Positions 43,098 through 52,751 are shown, counted from the stretch's first letter. The stretch is DNA of 64,000 nucleotides from an uncultured Eubacterium sp. (GCA_910584645.1 CAJUAU010000017.1:1-64000), one strand, 5' to 3'. Program-made: numbers and translations. The notes: a model not told the origin generated them from the sequence alone.

Positions 43098-44270
43098 CTA
43101 AACATAATATTTTTCCAGTATGGAACAGGTCTCTTTCTCTGTTTCAAGTATATCATCCAAAGATGGATTTTTTATGAACGAATGATGTTCCATGGCATAT
43201 TCGATCATCCGGTATATATCGGTAAATCCAATCTCTTTATTCAAAAACTTTGCTACGGCAAATTCATTGGCAGCATTCATCACTGTCGTCATGCTTCCTC
43301 CCGTCTCAAAGGATCTTTTTGCCAGGTCCAGCCCCTTTAATACCTTTGTATTCGGCTCCTCAAAGTGGATGGACTTTAATTTCTCAAAATTTAGACGTTC
43401 CCCACTGAGCTGCGGACGTTCGGGATACATCAGCGCATACTGGATCGGCAGACGCATATCCGGTGTTCCCAGCTGTGCCATCACGGCGCCATCACGGAAT
43501 CCCACCATGGAATGTATAATGCTCTTCGGCTGCACCAGTACGTGGACCTGCTCCAGCCCCACATGAAAGAGCCAGCAGGCTTCGATGATCTCCAGTCCCT
43601 TATTGATCATCGTGGCGGAGTCAATGGTGATCTTTCTGCCCATGGACCAGTTGGGATGGGCAAGCGCCTGCTCCACAGTCACTTTCTCCAGCTCTTCTGC
43701 GGTACTGTGACGGAAGGGACCGCCGGAAGCTGTCAGAAAAATCTCTTCAATCTCCCCACAGGAACCACTCTGCAGGCATTGGAAGATTGCGGAATGTTCG
43801 CTGTCTACAGGAAGCAGGGATACACCGTACTCCTGGGCCAGCGGCATGATCAGGTGTCCGGCTGTCACCAGGGTTTCCTTATTGGCGAGGGCGATATCCT
43901 TTCCTTTACGGATCGCTTCCATTACCGGCCGCAGTCCGATCATTCCCACCATCGCTGCCACCACCATATCTGTCTCCGGCAGGGACGCACATGCCACAAA
44001 GCCATCCATACCATAGAGGATCTCCGGCAGCGGCATCTCTTTTGCCGACGGGTGCTCCTGGAGTTTGTGCTTTAATTGCTCTGCACCCTCTTCACTTTTT
44101 ACAGCGGCCATCCTCGGCCGATACCGGAGGATCTGTTCCGCAAACAATTCAATATTATCTCCCGCTGTCATTGCTTCCACAGAGATCGTTTCCTTGTTAT
44201 TGTCTACTACCTGCAATGTCTGGGTTCCGATAGAACCAGTGGATCCCAGTATACATAACTTTCTGTTCAT
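43098..44270 (-). CDS. dxr: 1-deoxy-D-xylulose-5-phosphate reductoisomerase
   Basis: 390 aa. NADPH-dependent conversion of DXP to MEP, the committed step of the MEP isoprenoid pathway. ILGSTGSIGTQTLQV is the dinucleotide-binding start, LANKETLVTAG and PVDSEHSAIFQCLQ are substrate/metal sites, and TASGGPFR and ATMINKGLE complete the signature. It lies between cdsA and rseP. It is complete. Confidence 0.98.
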   Translation of the reverse strand: MNRKLCILGSTGSIGTQTLQVVDNNKETISVEAMTAGDNIELFAEQILRYRPRMAAVKSEEGAEQLKHKLQEHPSAKEMPLPEILYGMDGFVACASLPETDMVVAAMVGMIGLRPVMEAIRKGKDIALANKETLVTAGHLIMPLAQEYGVSLLPVDSEHSAIFQCLQSGSCGEIEEIFLTASGGPFRHSTAEELEKVTVEQALAHPNWSMGRKITIDSATMINKGLEIIEACWLFHVGLEQVHVLVQPKSIIHSMVGFRDGAVMAQLGTPDMRLPIQYALMYPERPQLSGERLNFEKLKSIHFEEPNTKVLKGLDLAKRSFETGGSMTTVMNAANEFAVAKFLNKEIGFTDIYRMIEYAMEHHSFIKNPSLDDILETEKETCSILEKYYV

Positions 44271-44324
44271 ATCTTCTTCTCCATTCCACAGAAGAGTTTT
44301 TCTATATTGCTGCGCGGCCCCGGG

Positions 44325-45137
44325 CTACCCTTTTATGAGCCACAAAGATACATAGTACACCACTGGCGCCACAAATAATATACTATCAAAACGATCCAGG
44401 ATCCCGCCGTGTCCTGGGATCAGATTGCTGTAATCCTTAATACCAAAGTTGCGTTTCACTGCCGAAGCCGCCAGATCCCCGATCTGGGATACCACAGACC
44501 CCGCCGCACCAAGACAGGCAAAGAGTACATGAATATTCACATCAGCCGACGCAGCCAGTATCTCTTTCGGAATAACAAAAGAATAGACCAGAGCCAGTAA
44601 TGCCGCTCCGATCACTCCGCCAACACAGCCTTCTATCGTCTTTTTCGGACTCAGTTCGGAAAAATGATGTTTTCCTATGAGCATCCCCGTCAGATAAGCA
44701 AAAGTATCTGAACCGGATGCACTGATCAGGATCAGCCAGACCAGCCAGTTCCCTCCCGGAAGGGCTCTCGTCTGATACACATAGGATATCAGCACACCCA
44801 CATACAGCACACTAAAAAGACAGATTCCCATATTGTGGATATGATATTTGGGATATCCCAGTACATAAAGGGACAACAGCAGCAGGATCACCAGAACCAG
44901 CCACATCTCCAACACAGAAGTCCGCTGCCACAACAGCATCAGATAAAAACCAATGACCGAGACATAACACATATATCCCGGCACTGTATTATTCATATGA
45001 TCCACCTTTAAAAATTCATAGGTTCCGGCAAGGGCAGTCACGACACTCACCATAAGCAGAAAAGTTCCGCCCCCCACCAGGGCAACCACTGCAAATGCCA
45101 GCAGAACCACAGCACTCATAAATCGTTTGGCAAACAT
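44325..45137 (-). CDS. cdsA: Phosphatidate cytidylyltransferase
   Basis: 270 aa. It makes CDP-diacylglycerol from phosphatidate and CTP, the branch point of phospholipid synthesis. There are eight or so membrane segments, and the C-terminal signature SQIGDLAASAVKRNFGIKD followed by LIPGHGGILDRFDS is intact. The start at 45137 (MFAKRFMSAVVL) has GGAG six bases upstream. The longer in-frame reading covers hairpins in the intergenic region and is rejected. It follows uppS. Confidence 0.96.
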   Translation of the reverse strand: MFAKRFMSAVVLLAFAVVALVGGGTFLLMVSVVTALAGTYEFLKVDHMNNTVPGYMCYVSVIGFYLMLLWQRTSVLEMWLVLVILLLLSLYVLGYPKYHIHNMGICLFSVLYVGVLISYVYQTRALPGGNWLVWLILISASGSDTFAYLTGMLIGKHHFSELSPKKTIEGCVGGVIGAALLALVYSFVIPKEILAASADVNIHVLFACLGAAGSVVSQIGDLAASAVKRNFGIKDYSNLIPGHGGILDRFDSILFVAPVVYYVSLWLIKG

Positions 45138-45166
45138 AAAAAACTCCATTTCGCACTTCCAGACAT

Positions 45167-45235
45167 GCCGCCGCAGGCGGCACAAACAATTTGTGAAGAA
45201 CGTGTGACCCTGTGCTTCGCACAGGCACATTCTTT
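45167..45235 (-). promoter_or_regulatory. Three adjacent hairpins between uppS and cdsA
   Basis: GCCGCC-GCA-GGCGGC (45167-45181), CACAAA-CAA-TTTGTG (45181-45195) and CCTGTGC-TTC-GCACAGG (45209-45225, extendable to 45196-45235) follow one another without T-runs. They resemble an RNA-processing or repeat element rather than a terminator. Confidence 0.45.
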
Positions 45236-45244
45236 ATATACGGA

Positions 45245-45958
45245 TCAGACACCACCGAATCTCCGGTCCCGTTTGTTATAATATTCGATTGCTTTCTGCA
45301 GCTCTTTTTTATTAAAGTCCGGCCACAGAACATCGGTAAAATAAAACTCGGTATAGGCCAGCTGCCAGAGAAGAAAATTAGAAAGTCTTTCCTCTCCGCT
45401 GGTACGTATGAGAAGATCCGGATCCGGAATTCCTTTGGTATCCAGGCAGTCACTGAAATGTTCTTCGTCGATCTCCTCCAGGGTCATTCTCCCCCCGGAA
45501 ACGTCTTCTGCCATCCTCCGCACTGCCCTCAGCATCTCATCCCGGCTGCCATAATTCAGCGCCACCTGAAAATGAAGTCCGGTATTGTCTTTAGACACTT
45601 CCTCCAATTCAAGTATGCTCGCCTTCAGATCCTCATCCAGAGGAGAGATATCTCCCAGAACCCGGACACACATATTGTTTTTCGTGCTTCGCTTGATGCA
45701 GTCTTTCAAATACTGTCTCAACAGCTTCATCAAAGCGTCCACCTCATCCTGGGGCCGCTTCCAGTTCTCCGTGGAAAAAGCGTATACCGTGAGATAACGG
45801 ATACCCAGATCCCAGGCATCCTCGCAGATCTGCTCTACCGTTTTGCTCCCCGCAACATGCCCTGCCTTTCTGGGCAGGAAACGTTTTTTCGCCCATCTGC
45901 CATTGCCATCCAGAATGATCGCCACATGTTCCGGTATCTGATATTTATTATCTTCCAT
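45245..45958 (-). CDS. uppS: Undecaprenyl diphosphate synthase (isoprenyl transferase)
   Basis: 237 aa from the start at 45958 (MEDNKYQIPEHVA) with GGAGAG upstream. It condenses isopentenyl diphosphate onto farnesyl diphosphate to make the lipid carrier for cell-wall precursors. HVAIILDGNGRWAKKR contains the catalytic Asp; TVYAFSTENWKRP and DLLIRTSGEERLSNFLLWQ are the other family blocks. It lies between frr and cdsA. Confidence 0.97.
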   Translation of the reverse strand: MEDNKYQIPEHVAIILDGNGRWAKKRFLPRKAGHVAGSKTVEQICEDAWDLGIRYLTVYAFSTENWKRPQDEVDALMKLLRQYLKDCIKRSTKNNMCVRVLGDISPLDEDLKASILELEEVSKDNTGLHFQVALNYGSRDEMLRAVRRMAEDVSGGRMTLEEIDEEHFSDCLDTKGIPDPDLLIRTSGEERLSNFLLWQLAYTEFYFTDVLWPDFNKKELQKAIEYYNKRDRRFGGV

Positions 45959-46016
45959 TTTTCTCTCCATATTATGCTGCTATGTGACCCTCCCGTATTT
46001 CCGTATGTCGTACTGC

Positions 46017-46571
46017 TTATACGGTCATAACTTCCGTGGATTTTGTATCCACTGCCTCATCTACTTTTGCGATAAACTTATCGGTAAGTTTTTGAATACG
46101 GTCCTCCAGCTGCTTTTGCTCATCATCCGAGATCTCGTTTGCCTTATTTTGTTTTTTCACCGCATCGTTGGCGTCACGGCGGATGTTGCGCACAGCAATC
46201 TTGGCATTTTCACCCTTTTTCTTAACGTCCTTTACCAGTTCCTTACGGCGGTCTTCCGTCAGCTCTGGAAATACGAGACGGATCGTCTTACCGTCATTGG
46301 CAGGTGTCAGACCAAGATCAGAGGCAATGATAGCGCGCTCGATCTCCTTGATCAGACTGGACTCCCATGGCTGGATCTGGATCATTCTCGCCTCTGGCAC
46401 AGAAATATTTGCCACACTCTGAAGCGGAGAAGGTGTTCCGTAATAATCCACCTGAATCTTATCCAGAATATGGGGATTAGCGCGTCCGGCACGGATCGAC
46501 ACATATTCCTCCTGCAGATTTGACAATGTTTTATCCATTTTATCTTCATACATCTTGATATCAAATTCCAT
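46017..46571 (-). CDS. frr: Ribosome recycling factor
   Basis: 184 aa, the standard length. With EF-G it splits post-termination ribosomes. The N-terminus EDKMDKTLSNLQEEYVSIRAGRANP, PSPLQSVANISVPEARMI and the closing EDRIQKLTDKFIAKVDE are typical. GGAGGGG precedes the ATG. It lies between pyrH and uppS. Confidence 0.98.
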   Translation of the reverse strand: MEFDIKMYEDKMDKTLSNLQEEYVSIRAGRANPHILDKIQVDYYGTPSPLQSVANISVPEARMIQIQPWESSLIKEIERAIIASDLGLTPANDGKTIRLVFPELTEDRRKELVKDVKKKGENAKIAVRNIRRDANDAVKKQNKANEISDDEQKQLEDRIQKLTDKFIAKVDEAVDTKSTEVMTV

Positions 46572-46589
46572 CTCTATTCCCCTCCATGA

Positions 46590-47294
46590 TCAGTCCACTG
46601 TAATGATTGTTCCCGTACTTTCACCCTTAACGCAGTTTATAATACTGTTTTCTTCGTTTAAACCAAAGACGCACATCGGCATCTTGTTCTCATAACAGAT
46701 CACCGCAGCAGCCAGATCCACCACACCCAGCTTCTCATCGATGATTCTTGAGATCGGCAGAGTATCAAACTTCTTCGCATCCGGATTTTTCGCCGGATCC
46801 GAGTCATATACCCCGTCCACTGACTTGGCTGCCAGGATCACATCCGCCTGAATCTCCACGGCGCGGAGAGCAGTCGCTGTATCTGTGGAGAAATAAGGAT
46901 GTCCTGTTCCACCAGCCAGAAATACCACCATATTCTTAGCCAGGTACTTCTCTACCCTGTCTCTGCTGAACAATTTGGTAAAAGAGCCACATTCAAAGGG
47001 CGTCAGGATCTGAGTCATAAGACCAACATGACGGCAGATCTCCGACATATAAATGCAGTTCATCACCGTGGCCAGCATCCCGATCTGATCCGCCTGATTT
47101 CTCTGAATGGTCTCACTGGTTCTTCCCCGCCAGAAATTGCCGCCGCCAATCACGACAGCAGTCTGGCAGCCCTCTTTCACCAGATCCCGAATTTGCTCTG
47201 CCACCCGGATGCAGGTGGCCTCGTCAAAGCCGTTCCCTTTATCCCCGGAAAGAGCCTCTCCGCTTAACTTTAACAATACCCGGTTATATTTCAT
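46590..47294 (-). CDS. pyrH: UMP kinase
   Basis: 234 aa. It phosphorylates UMP with ATP; bacterial hexameric amino-acid-kinase fold. VLLKLSGEALSG, VIGGGNFWRGR, DQIGMLATVMNCIYM and GTGHPYFSTDTATALRA are the nucleotide- and UMP-binding elements. It is followed by frr as in most bacteria. Confidence 0.98.
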   Translation of the reverse strand: MKYNRVLLKLSGEALSGDKGNGFDEATCIRVAEQIRDLVKEGCQTAVVIGGGNFWRGRTSETIQRNQADQIGMLATVMNCIYMSEICRHVGLMTQILTPFECGSFTKLFSRDRVEKYLAKNMVVFLAGGTGHPYFSTDTATALRAVEIQADVILAAKSVDGVYDSDPAKNPDAKKFDTLPISRIIDEKLGVVDLAAAVICYENKMPMCVFGLNEENSIINCVKGESTGTIITVD

Positions 47295-47320
47295 AGAAAC
47301 CTCCCTCTCCTTCCGCTCTT

Positions 47321-48232
47321 TTAGTCAAAAAATGTATCCAGATCCACGTCTGCATATTTGAGAGAACAGTTCCCGTCAATGACAGCTCCACTGTTGATCT
47401 GAATGGATTTGGCAAACACAGAGCCTTTAACTACTGCTGTAGAGTCAATGATCACAGGACCATTAACATCGATATCACCTTTCACCGCTCCGGCAACTAC
47501 GACGGATGCACTGGTGATTGAGCCGATCACAACTGTACTCACATCAATTTTCACGCTGCCATGGCTGTTCAGGCTGCCTTCCAGCCTGGGGGTGTTGACA
47601 TAGATCTCGGATGCCGTACTGTTTCCTGCCACATGGCCGGTGATCGTCAGTTTTCCCTGACATTCCACATCCCCCTCAATCACTCCTTTAACAATAAGGG
47701 AGGTATCGGATTTAATGCCACCATTGATCGTAGTTCCTTTGGTGATCACCGTTGTCTCTTCGCTGTTATCTTCTACTGTTTCCTCAAAATCACTCATGTT
47801 ATCTTCCTCCTGGCTCATATTCATTATCTTATTTTCTTCCTGGCGATCCACCTCACCAAAATAGGAATCTTCCTGAGGCTCCTCCTGTGGCTCCTCTTCC
47901 TTTGGTTCCTCTTCCTGTAGTTCTTCCTCCAGCTCAGGAATGTCTGCCGCCATCTCTTCTGTCTCTTCCTTTTCTTCCTGAACTTCTGCCGAAAGATCCG
48001 GTTCCGAAGGCTCCTCTGGTTCAGAAACATCCTCAGAATCCTCTTCTGCCACGGACATGTCATTTAAAATGCCATCCTCCAGAATGGAATCAATCTCCTT
48101 CTGCACTTCCGTCTCCAGTGTTTCAGCCTCTTCTGCTGCTTCCTCGGATGCGGATACTTTTTCTTCCAGGGTATCGCTCAGTTCATTTACCGACTGAACA
48201 ATATCTTCTTTCAGTTCTTTAAAAAAGCTCAT
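47321..48232 (-). CDS. Bactofilin-like polymer-forming protein with long acidic N-terminus
   Basis: 303 aa. The C-terminal ~130 residues are a bactofilin beta-helix (DUF583) with regular hydrophobic six-residue rungs (VIKGVIEGDVECQGKLTITG, GPVIIDSTAVVKGSVFAKS), which polymerises into filaments near the membrane. Residues ~1-160 are very rich in Glu/Asp (EEELQEEEPKEEEPQEE) and helical, much longer than the usual short bactofilin tail. GGAGGAAATAG precedes the ATG. It lies between a polysaccharide deacetylase and pyrH, consistent with a role in localising cell-wall enzymes. Confidence 0.88.
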   Translation of the reverse strand: MSFFKELKEDIVQSVNELSDTLEEKVSASEEAAEEAETLETEVQKEIDSILEDGILNDMSVAEEDSEDVSEPEEPSEPDLSAEVQEEKEETEEMAADIPELEEELQEEEPKEEEPQEEPQEDSYFGEVDRQEENKIMNMSQEEDNMSDFEETVEDNSEETTVITKGTTINGGIKSDTSLIVKGVIEGDVECQGKLTITGHVAGNSTASEIYVNTPRLEGSLNSHGSVKIDVSTVVIGSITSASVVVAGAVKGDIDVNGPVIIDSTAVVKGSVFAKSIQINSGAVIDGNCSLKYADVDLDTFFD

Positions 48233-48296
48233 TCTATTTCCTCCTAATATCTATCTTCAAAATCTGTCTCTGACAGACATTGATATCCAATTAAAG

Positions 48297-49181
48297 TCAT
48301 GAATGATGAATCGGTACTGTGCTGTCATCCATGGGAAGCAGCTCGTACCCGGCTGCCTGCAGGCTGTCAATCATGGCAGATAATGAATCCGCCGTCATTT
48401 TTTTATCGGCTGAATCATATAAAAGCACAATAGAAGTATCGTATTTCGCCACACCTTCCATGACAGAACGAACCATATCTTTCTTTGTCACATTTTCTGT
48501 GATCCCATTGGCAGCAATAACATTCCAGTCAACATATTCAACTCCCTGCTCCTTCAGAAAATTTGTATACTGCTCTACCGGAAGCTCATTTACAGTGTTG
48601 CTGCTTCCTCCCGGGAACCGGTAAAAGACAGGCCGAGCCCCCGTAACCTTCTCCAAATAATCGGAAATTCGATGAAAGTCCTTTTTAAATCCATCCAGAG
48701 AGCCGTATATCTCTTTAAATATATGAGAGTATGAATGCATACCAAGGGTATGTCCTTCTTTTACAATGCGGCGGTAAATATTCTGGGAAAATTCATCCTC
48801 CCTGCCAATGGCAAAAAAGGTCGCCTTTACCTTTTTTTTCTTCAAAATATTTAATACCCTCTCGGTCTGCTTGCTGGGTCCATCATCAAATGTCAAATAA
48901 ACCCGCTTTGTTTTTTCTTCCTCGACAGCACTTCCGGTAACGATCTCCTTTTCCTTTGCGTTAACGATCTCCGTCGACACCTCTTCCCCACCGGACTCCA
49001 GCTCATTTTCAGAAACAATCGTTTCAATTCTGTTCTCCAGCTTTTTCACCCGGAAGAAAAGAACAATGGAGAGCACCACCGGCAGTATAAAGAGCAGGAT
49101 ACAAAGTACAATAATGACCTTCTTTATCCGTTTGACCCTTTTTTTTCTAAAATCTATATTATCTTTGGTTTTTTCCGCCAA
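48297..49181 (-). CDS. Membrane-anchored polysaccharide deacetylase
   Basis: 294 aa from a TTG start at 49181, preceded by GGAGG at ideal distance; the ATG at 49202 lies upstream of that site. One transmembrane segment at ~residues 20-42 is followed by a coiled linker and a NodB-type catalytic domain. VYLTFDDGPS holds the metal Asp, HTLGMHSYSH the two His, and FYRFPGGSS the catalytic-base region. It probably removes acetyl groups from peptidoglycan (PgdA/PdaA-like) outside the cell. It follows the GGDEF gene by about 20 bases and precedes the bactofilin gene. Confidence 0.92.
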   Translation of the reverse strand: MAEKTKDNIDFRKKRVKRIKKVIIVLCILLFILPVVLSIVLFFRVKKLENRIETIVSENELESGGEEVSTEIVNAKEKEIVTGSAVEEEKTKRVYLTFDDGPSKQTERVLNILKKKKVKATFFAIGREDEFSQNIYRRIVKEGHTLGMHSYSHIFKEIYGSLDGFKKDFHRISDYLEKVTGARPVFYRFPGGSSNTVNELPVEQYTNFLKEQGVEYVDWNVIAANGITENVTKKDMVRSVMEGVAKYDTSIVLLYDSADKKMTADSLSAMIDSLQAAGYELLPMDDSTVPIHHS

Positions 49182-49201
49182 AGTACTTCCTCCTTCCAAC
49201 A

Positions 49202-51163
49202 TTATGCCTCTATTTCCCTTAGCACGCAGTCATTGTGATTTTTTTTCTTATCCCTTTTTGTCTCATACAAATGTTCGTCGCTTTTCACAATTGCCGCTTC
49301 AAGAGAGATGCCATGAGAGGCAGAAATTAAATACCAGCCGCAGCTGGCACCAACAAGATATGGTCGCCCGCTGTCCCTGTTAAACTTCTCAAGATACTTG
49401 TTAAATTTTTCCACAAATCCCTGTGCTTTCTGCTCATTATAATCCATACCGGCCACAGAAAATTCATCGCCTCCGATCCTCGCGCATACATCTCCCGGCT
49501 CTGCCGCATGCAGGATCGCCTTCCCAATCGTCTGAAGCGCTATATCCCCTTGTTTATGCCCAAATTTATCGTTAACAATTTTTAAATTATCCATATCGAT
49601 CGAGATTATAACCAATGTCCTTTTTTCTGTCCGGCTCCTCTCATAAAACTCCTGGGAATTAATTTCAAATCCTCTCCGGTTCAAAAGCCCGGTCAATACA
49701 TCATGAACGTACATGCTATTTAGTTCATCCAGCAGTGCATTGGTCTTCTGCCTCAGACGCATACCTTCAAGAACATTTCCCAGAATCGCAAGCCAGCTGT
49801 GAAATGACTTGCCACAGCTGTGGGTTCCCTCATAACTGATGGCAAAGTAGCCAAAAGTAATATTCAGATTATGCAGCGGGAAAAAATAGTAAATCATGGG
49901 CTCCTGTTCGACAGCTTCCCTGGGAAGCAGATCTGTGGTGTCAAAAACTGCGGTCTCTGTCTGGAGGATCGCTCCATTTATCGCAGCACCTACTGCCTGG
50001 CTCTGTTTGGGATATCCGTTTTTCTCTGAACAGTATTTGGGGTGCTGACTGCCCTCACCCTCTCCCAGACAGATAAAAAAGTTCTTGATGTAGTTGTCTT
50101 CCACATCCAGCAGGCGCGTATGGTTCACAAGTTCCTGTGCCCGCTGTACATCGGACATCTCCACAAAAGTATACGTATTATACCGGATCAGATCCAGTAT
50201 TTTTTCATATTCCTGACTCTGCCGTACCCTTTTTCTAACGGCAGTTTCCATGTCCATCCCCTGACAGCCACAGGAATCCCGTATGACAGGTACTGTTCTA
50301 AGGGTCTGAACCCTCGGCACGTCCCCGCCGTTCATCATGCGCTCCAGAGTTGCAAATGCCAGCTCGCTCATTTTCTCCACCGGCATCGTAACCGTGGTGA
50401 CTGGCGGCATATTGATCGTCGCCTCCCATATATCATCAAAGCCTGAAACGGCAATGTCCTTTGGCACAATTTTACCAAAATTAACCAGCTCGTTACAGAG
50501 GGAAAGCGCCATATAATCGTTGGCACAGACAACAGCCTGGGGGATTTCCGGAAGGGTTTTGATAAAGTACTGTGCTGCTTCTTTGGATAATTTACGCCAG
50601 AAATCACCATAAAACACATATTCTTCGTCGTAGTCAATCCCCCGGCTGGCAAGTCCTTCTTTGTAATCTGCCAGCCTTGTTATGGCATCCGGATGATCCT
50701 TGGGACCACTGAAAAAAGCGATGCGGTCAAAGTGGTGAACATCCACAAAATGCTGAACGATCTCCTTAATGGCACCTTTATTTTCTGCCAGGATACAGGG
50801 ATAGTCTTCCCAGGCTCTGCGCAGCGTCACCACCGGCTTCCTGGTGCGTTCTTTGATGTAGGCAAAGATCTGCTTTACAGCCTGTTCATTCTGCATGGTG
50901 TCGTGACAGATAATAAACCCGTCAAAATTCTCATAGGGGACCAGATTTATAATGTTGGCTTCTCCCATGCCATTCTTCGTGTACACTCCATAACACACAA
51001 AAAACGTAAAATAAGCAAGATTATATCCCTTATCCCTGGCATAAGAAGTAAGCGTCCGGCATACCTGCTCCTGGTAATGAGCCGCCACCTCGCACAATAT
51101 CACACATATGTTTTTTCTACCATTATCAAACATAGCTTCAACCCCACTGTAATACCCATTCAT
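49202..51163 (-). CDS. LacI-type sensor domain fused to GGDEF diguanylate cyclase
   Basis: 653 aa, no membrane segment and no DNA-binding helix-turn-helix. Residues ~15-300 resemble the sugar-binding core of LacI/PurR repressors (FDGFIICHDTMQNEQ, FDRIAFFSGPKDH, AVVCANDYMALSLC, DIAVSGFDDIWEA). A GAF-like linker follows, then the last ~170 residues are a GGDEF domain with DVLTGLLNRRGFEIN and CARIGGDEFSVAG. The catalytic GGDEF is intact, but the RxxD inhibitory site is absent (EPGD at that position). It should make c-di-GMP in response to a ligand of the periplasmic-binding-protein-like domain. Alternative start at 51133. Confidence 0.88.
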   Translation of the reverse strand: MNGYYSGVEAMFDNGRKNICVILCEVAAHYQEQVCRTLTSYARDKGYNLAYFTFFVCYGVYTKNGMGEANIINLVPYENFDGFIICHDTMQNEQAVKQIFAYIKERTRKPVVTLRRAWEDYPCILAENKGAIKEIVQHFVDVHHFDRIAFFSGPKDHPDAITRLADYKEGLASRGIDYDEEYVFYGDFWRKLSKEAAQYFIKTLPEIPQAVVCANDYMALSLCNELVNFGKIVPKDIAVSGFDDIWEATINMPPVTTVTMPVEKMSELAFATLERMMNGGDVPRVQTLRTVPVIRDSCGCQGMDMETAVRKRVRQSQEYEKILDLIRYNTYTFVEMSDVQRAQELVNHTRLLDVEDNYIKNFFICLGEGEGSQHPKYCSEKNGYPKQSQAVGAAINGAILQTETAVFDTTDLLPREAVEQEPMIYYFFPLHNLNITFGYFAISYEGTHSCGKSFHSWLAILGNVLEGMRLRQKTNALLDELNSMYVHDVLTGLLNRRGFEINSQEFYERSRTEKRTLVIISIDMDNLKIVNDKFGHKQGDIALQTIGKAILHAAEPGDVCARIGGDEFSVAGMDYNEQKAQGFVEKFNKYLEKFNRDSGRPYLVGASCGWYLISASHGISLEAAIVKSDEHLYETKRDKKKNHNDCVLREIEA

Positions 51164-51291
51164 CCATTTGTATACACGTACACAGATTTATTATACATGA
51201 TTTCCCCGAAATTGCCAATATAAATTTTTTATAAACTTATTTTTCCCTGCCAGAACAGAAGGATTCCGTATTTTCAAGGTTGATTGGAGGG

Positions 51292-52743
51292 TTACTTCCA
51301 CTGATTTTTATCCAGCAGCTCTTCCCTCCTTTGAAAATACCAGGTACTCATGTCCAGATAATGTCTGTGGGGATTGGCAAATCTCTGCTCCTCCTGCCAG
51401 ATCTCTGATTCCAGCTGTTCTTTTACATAAGCCCGGATACTTTCCAGACTCCGCACCGCTGCCACCCGTTTTCCATTCCGGATCACATCCCGGTGCAGTT
51501 TTTTTGCCCGGCAGTTGATGAAGGACCGTTTTTTCCATGGCTTCTGCGGATCAATATAGGGATATTCTTTTGACAGATCCACAGTCTCCCCTCCTGCCGT
51601 CAGCAGATCCGCCACCGCATGTCCCGTGTCATCATAGATTCGGTAAACATCTTTTTTACCGGGATTCGTGATTTTTTCTATATTTTCCGATACCTTTATT
51701 CGCGGAGTACACACCCCATTCCGTTCCACCGCTGCAAGTTTGTAAACAGCTCCAAAAACCGGATCACTCTTTGCCGTGATCAAGCGTTCTCCCACTCCAA
51801 AAGCGTCAATACAGCCTCCCTGCTCCAAAAGAGAGGTAATGGTAGATTCATCCAGGCTGTTTGAGGCAATGATCATGCAGTCTTCCATGCCTTCCTCATC
51901 CAGCATCCGCCGTACTTTTTTGGATAAATAGGCAAGATCCCCCGAATCCAGCCTCACTCCCTTCAACCGTTTCCCCCTGGGATTCAGCACCGCCCTGGCT
52001 GCCCGAATGGCATTGGGGACACCGGAGTGCAGAACATCATAGGTATCCACAAGAAACTGGGCAGAATCAGGATACTGCTCTGCATACCGGCAGAATGCGG
52101 TATATTCATCTCCATAACACATCACCCAGCTGTGAGCCATCGTACCCGACACTGGAATCCCAAACTGCTTTCCCGCCATCACCGTGGCGGTACTATCAAC
52201 TCCGCCGATATAAGCTGCCCTGGCTCCATAGACTGCCGCATCGATATTATGGGATCTCCTTGCCCCAAAATCCAGCACCCCGCGCCCTTTGGCAGCCCGC
52301 ACGATCCTCTGCGCCTTGGTAGCGATCAGGGACTGGTGATTGATCTGGGTCAGAATAGCCGTCTCTACCAGCTGGGCATCGATCAGGGGAGCGTGTACGG
52401 TCAGCACTGGTTCATTGGGATACATAATTGTCCCCTCTGGAAAGGCAGATATGTTCCCACGAAAACGATATCCTCTTAAAAACTCTAAAAATGGATCACT
52501 GAACAGGTGCAGGGAACGAAAATATTCTATATCATCCTCTTCAAAATGCACCCCCTCAATGTATTCAACCACCTGTTCCAGCCCGGCAAAAATGGCAAAT
52601 CCGCCACTGTCCGGATTTTTTCGATAAAATACCTCGAAAGTTCCCCAGTCATCTGCGGATGAGTCTTCAAAATACCCGTTTGCCATGGTCATCTCATACA
52701 GATCCATCATCATGCTGATATTTCTCGCTTCAAATTGTGACAT
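51292..52743 (-). CDS. pncB: Nicotinate phosphoribosyltransferase
   Basis: 483 aa. It makes NaMN from nicotinate and PRPP in the Preiss-Handler NAD salvage pathway. MMMDLYEMTMANGYF at the N-terminus, DFGARRSHNIDAA (phosphoribosyl site) and GVRLDSGDLAYLSKKVR are characteristic. AAGGAGG lies ahead of the ATG. The upstream neighbour, 8 bases away, is a nicotinamidase-like hydrolase, giving a two-gene salvage operon. Confidence 0.96.
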   Translation of the reverse strand: MSQFEARNISMMMDLYEMTMANGYFEDSSADDWGTFEVFYRKNPDSGGFAIFAGLEQVVEYIEGVHFEEDDIEYFRSLHLFSDPFLEFLRGYRFRGNISAFPEGTIMYPNEPVLTVHAPLIDAQLVETAILTQINHQSLIATKAQRIVRAAKGRGVLDFGARRSHNIDAAVYGARAAYIGGVDSTATVMAGKQFGIPVSGTMAHSWVMCYGDEYTAFCRYAEQYPDSAQFLVDTYDVLHSGVPNAIRAARAVLNPRGKRLKGVRLDSGDLAYLSKKVRRMLDEEGMEDCMIIASNSLDESTITSLLEQGGCIDAFGVGERLITAKSDPVFGAVYKLAAVERNGVCTPRIKVSENIEKITNPGKKDVYRIYDDTGHAVADLLTAGGETVDLSKEYPYIDPQKPWKKRSFINCRAKKLHRDVIRNGKRVAAVRSLESIRAYVKEQLESEIWQEEQRFANPHRHYLDMSTWYFQRREELLDKNQWK

Positions 52744-52751
52744 TGCTTTTT

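Noticed and set aside
45138..45230. 31-residue N-terminal extension of CdsA
   Set aside because: It covers intergenic hairpins and places Cys/His-rich residues before the first membrane segment; the start at 45137 has GGAG at the right distance.
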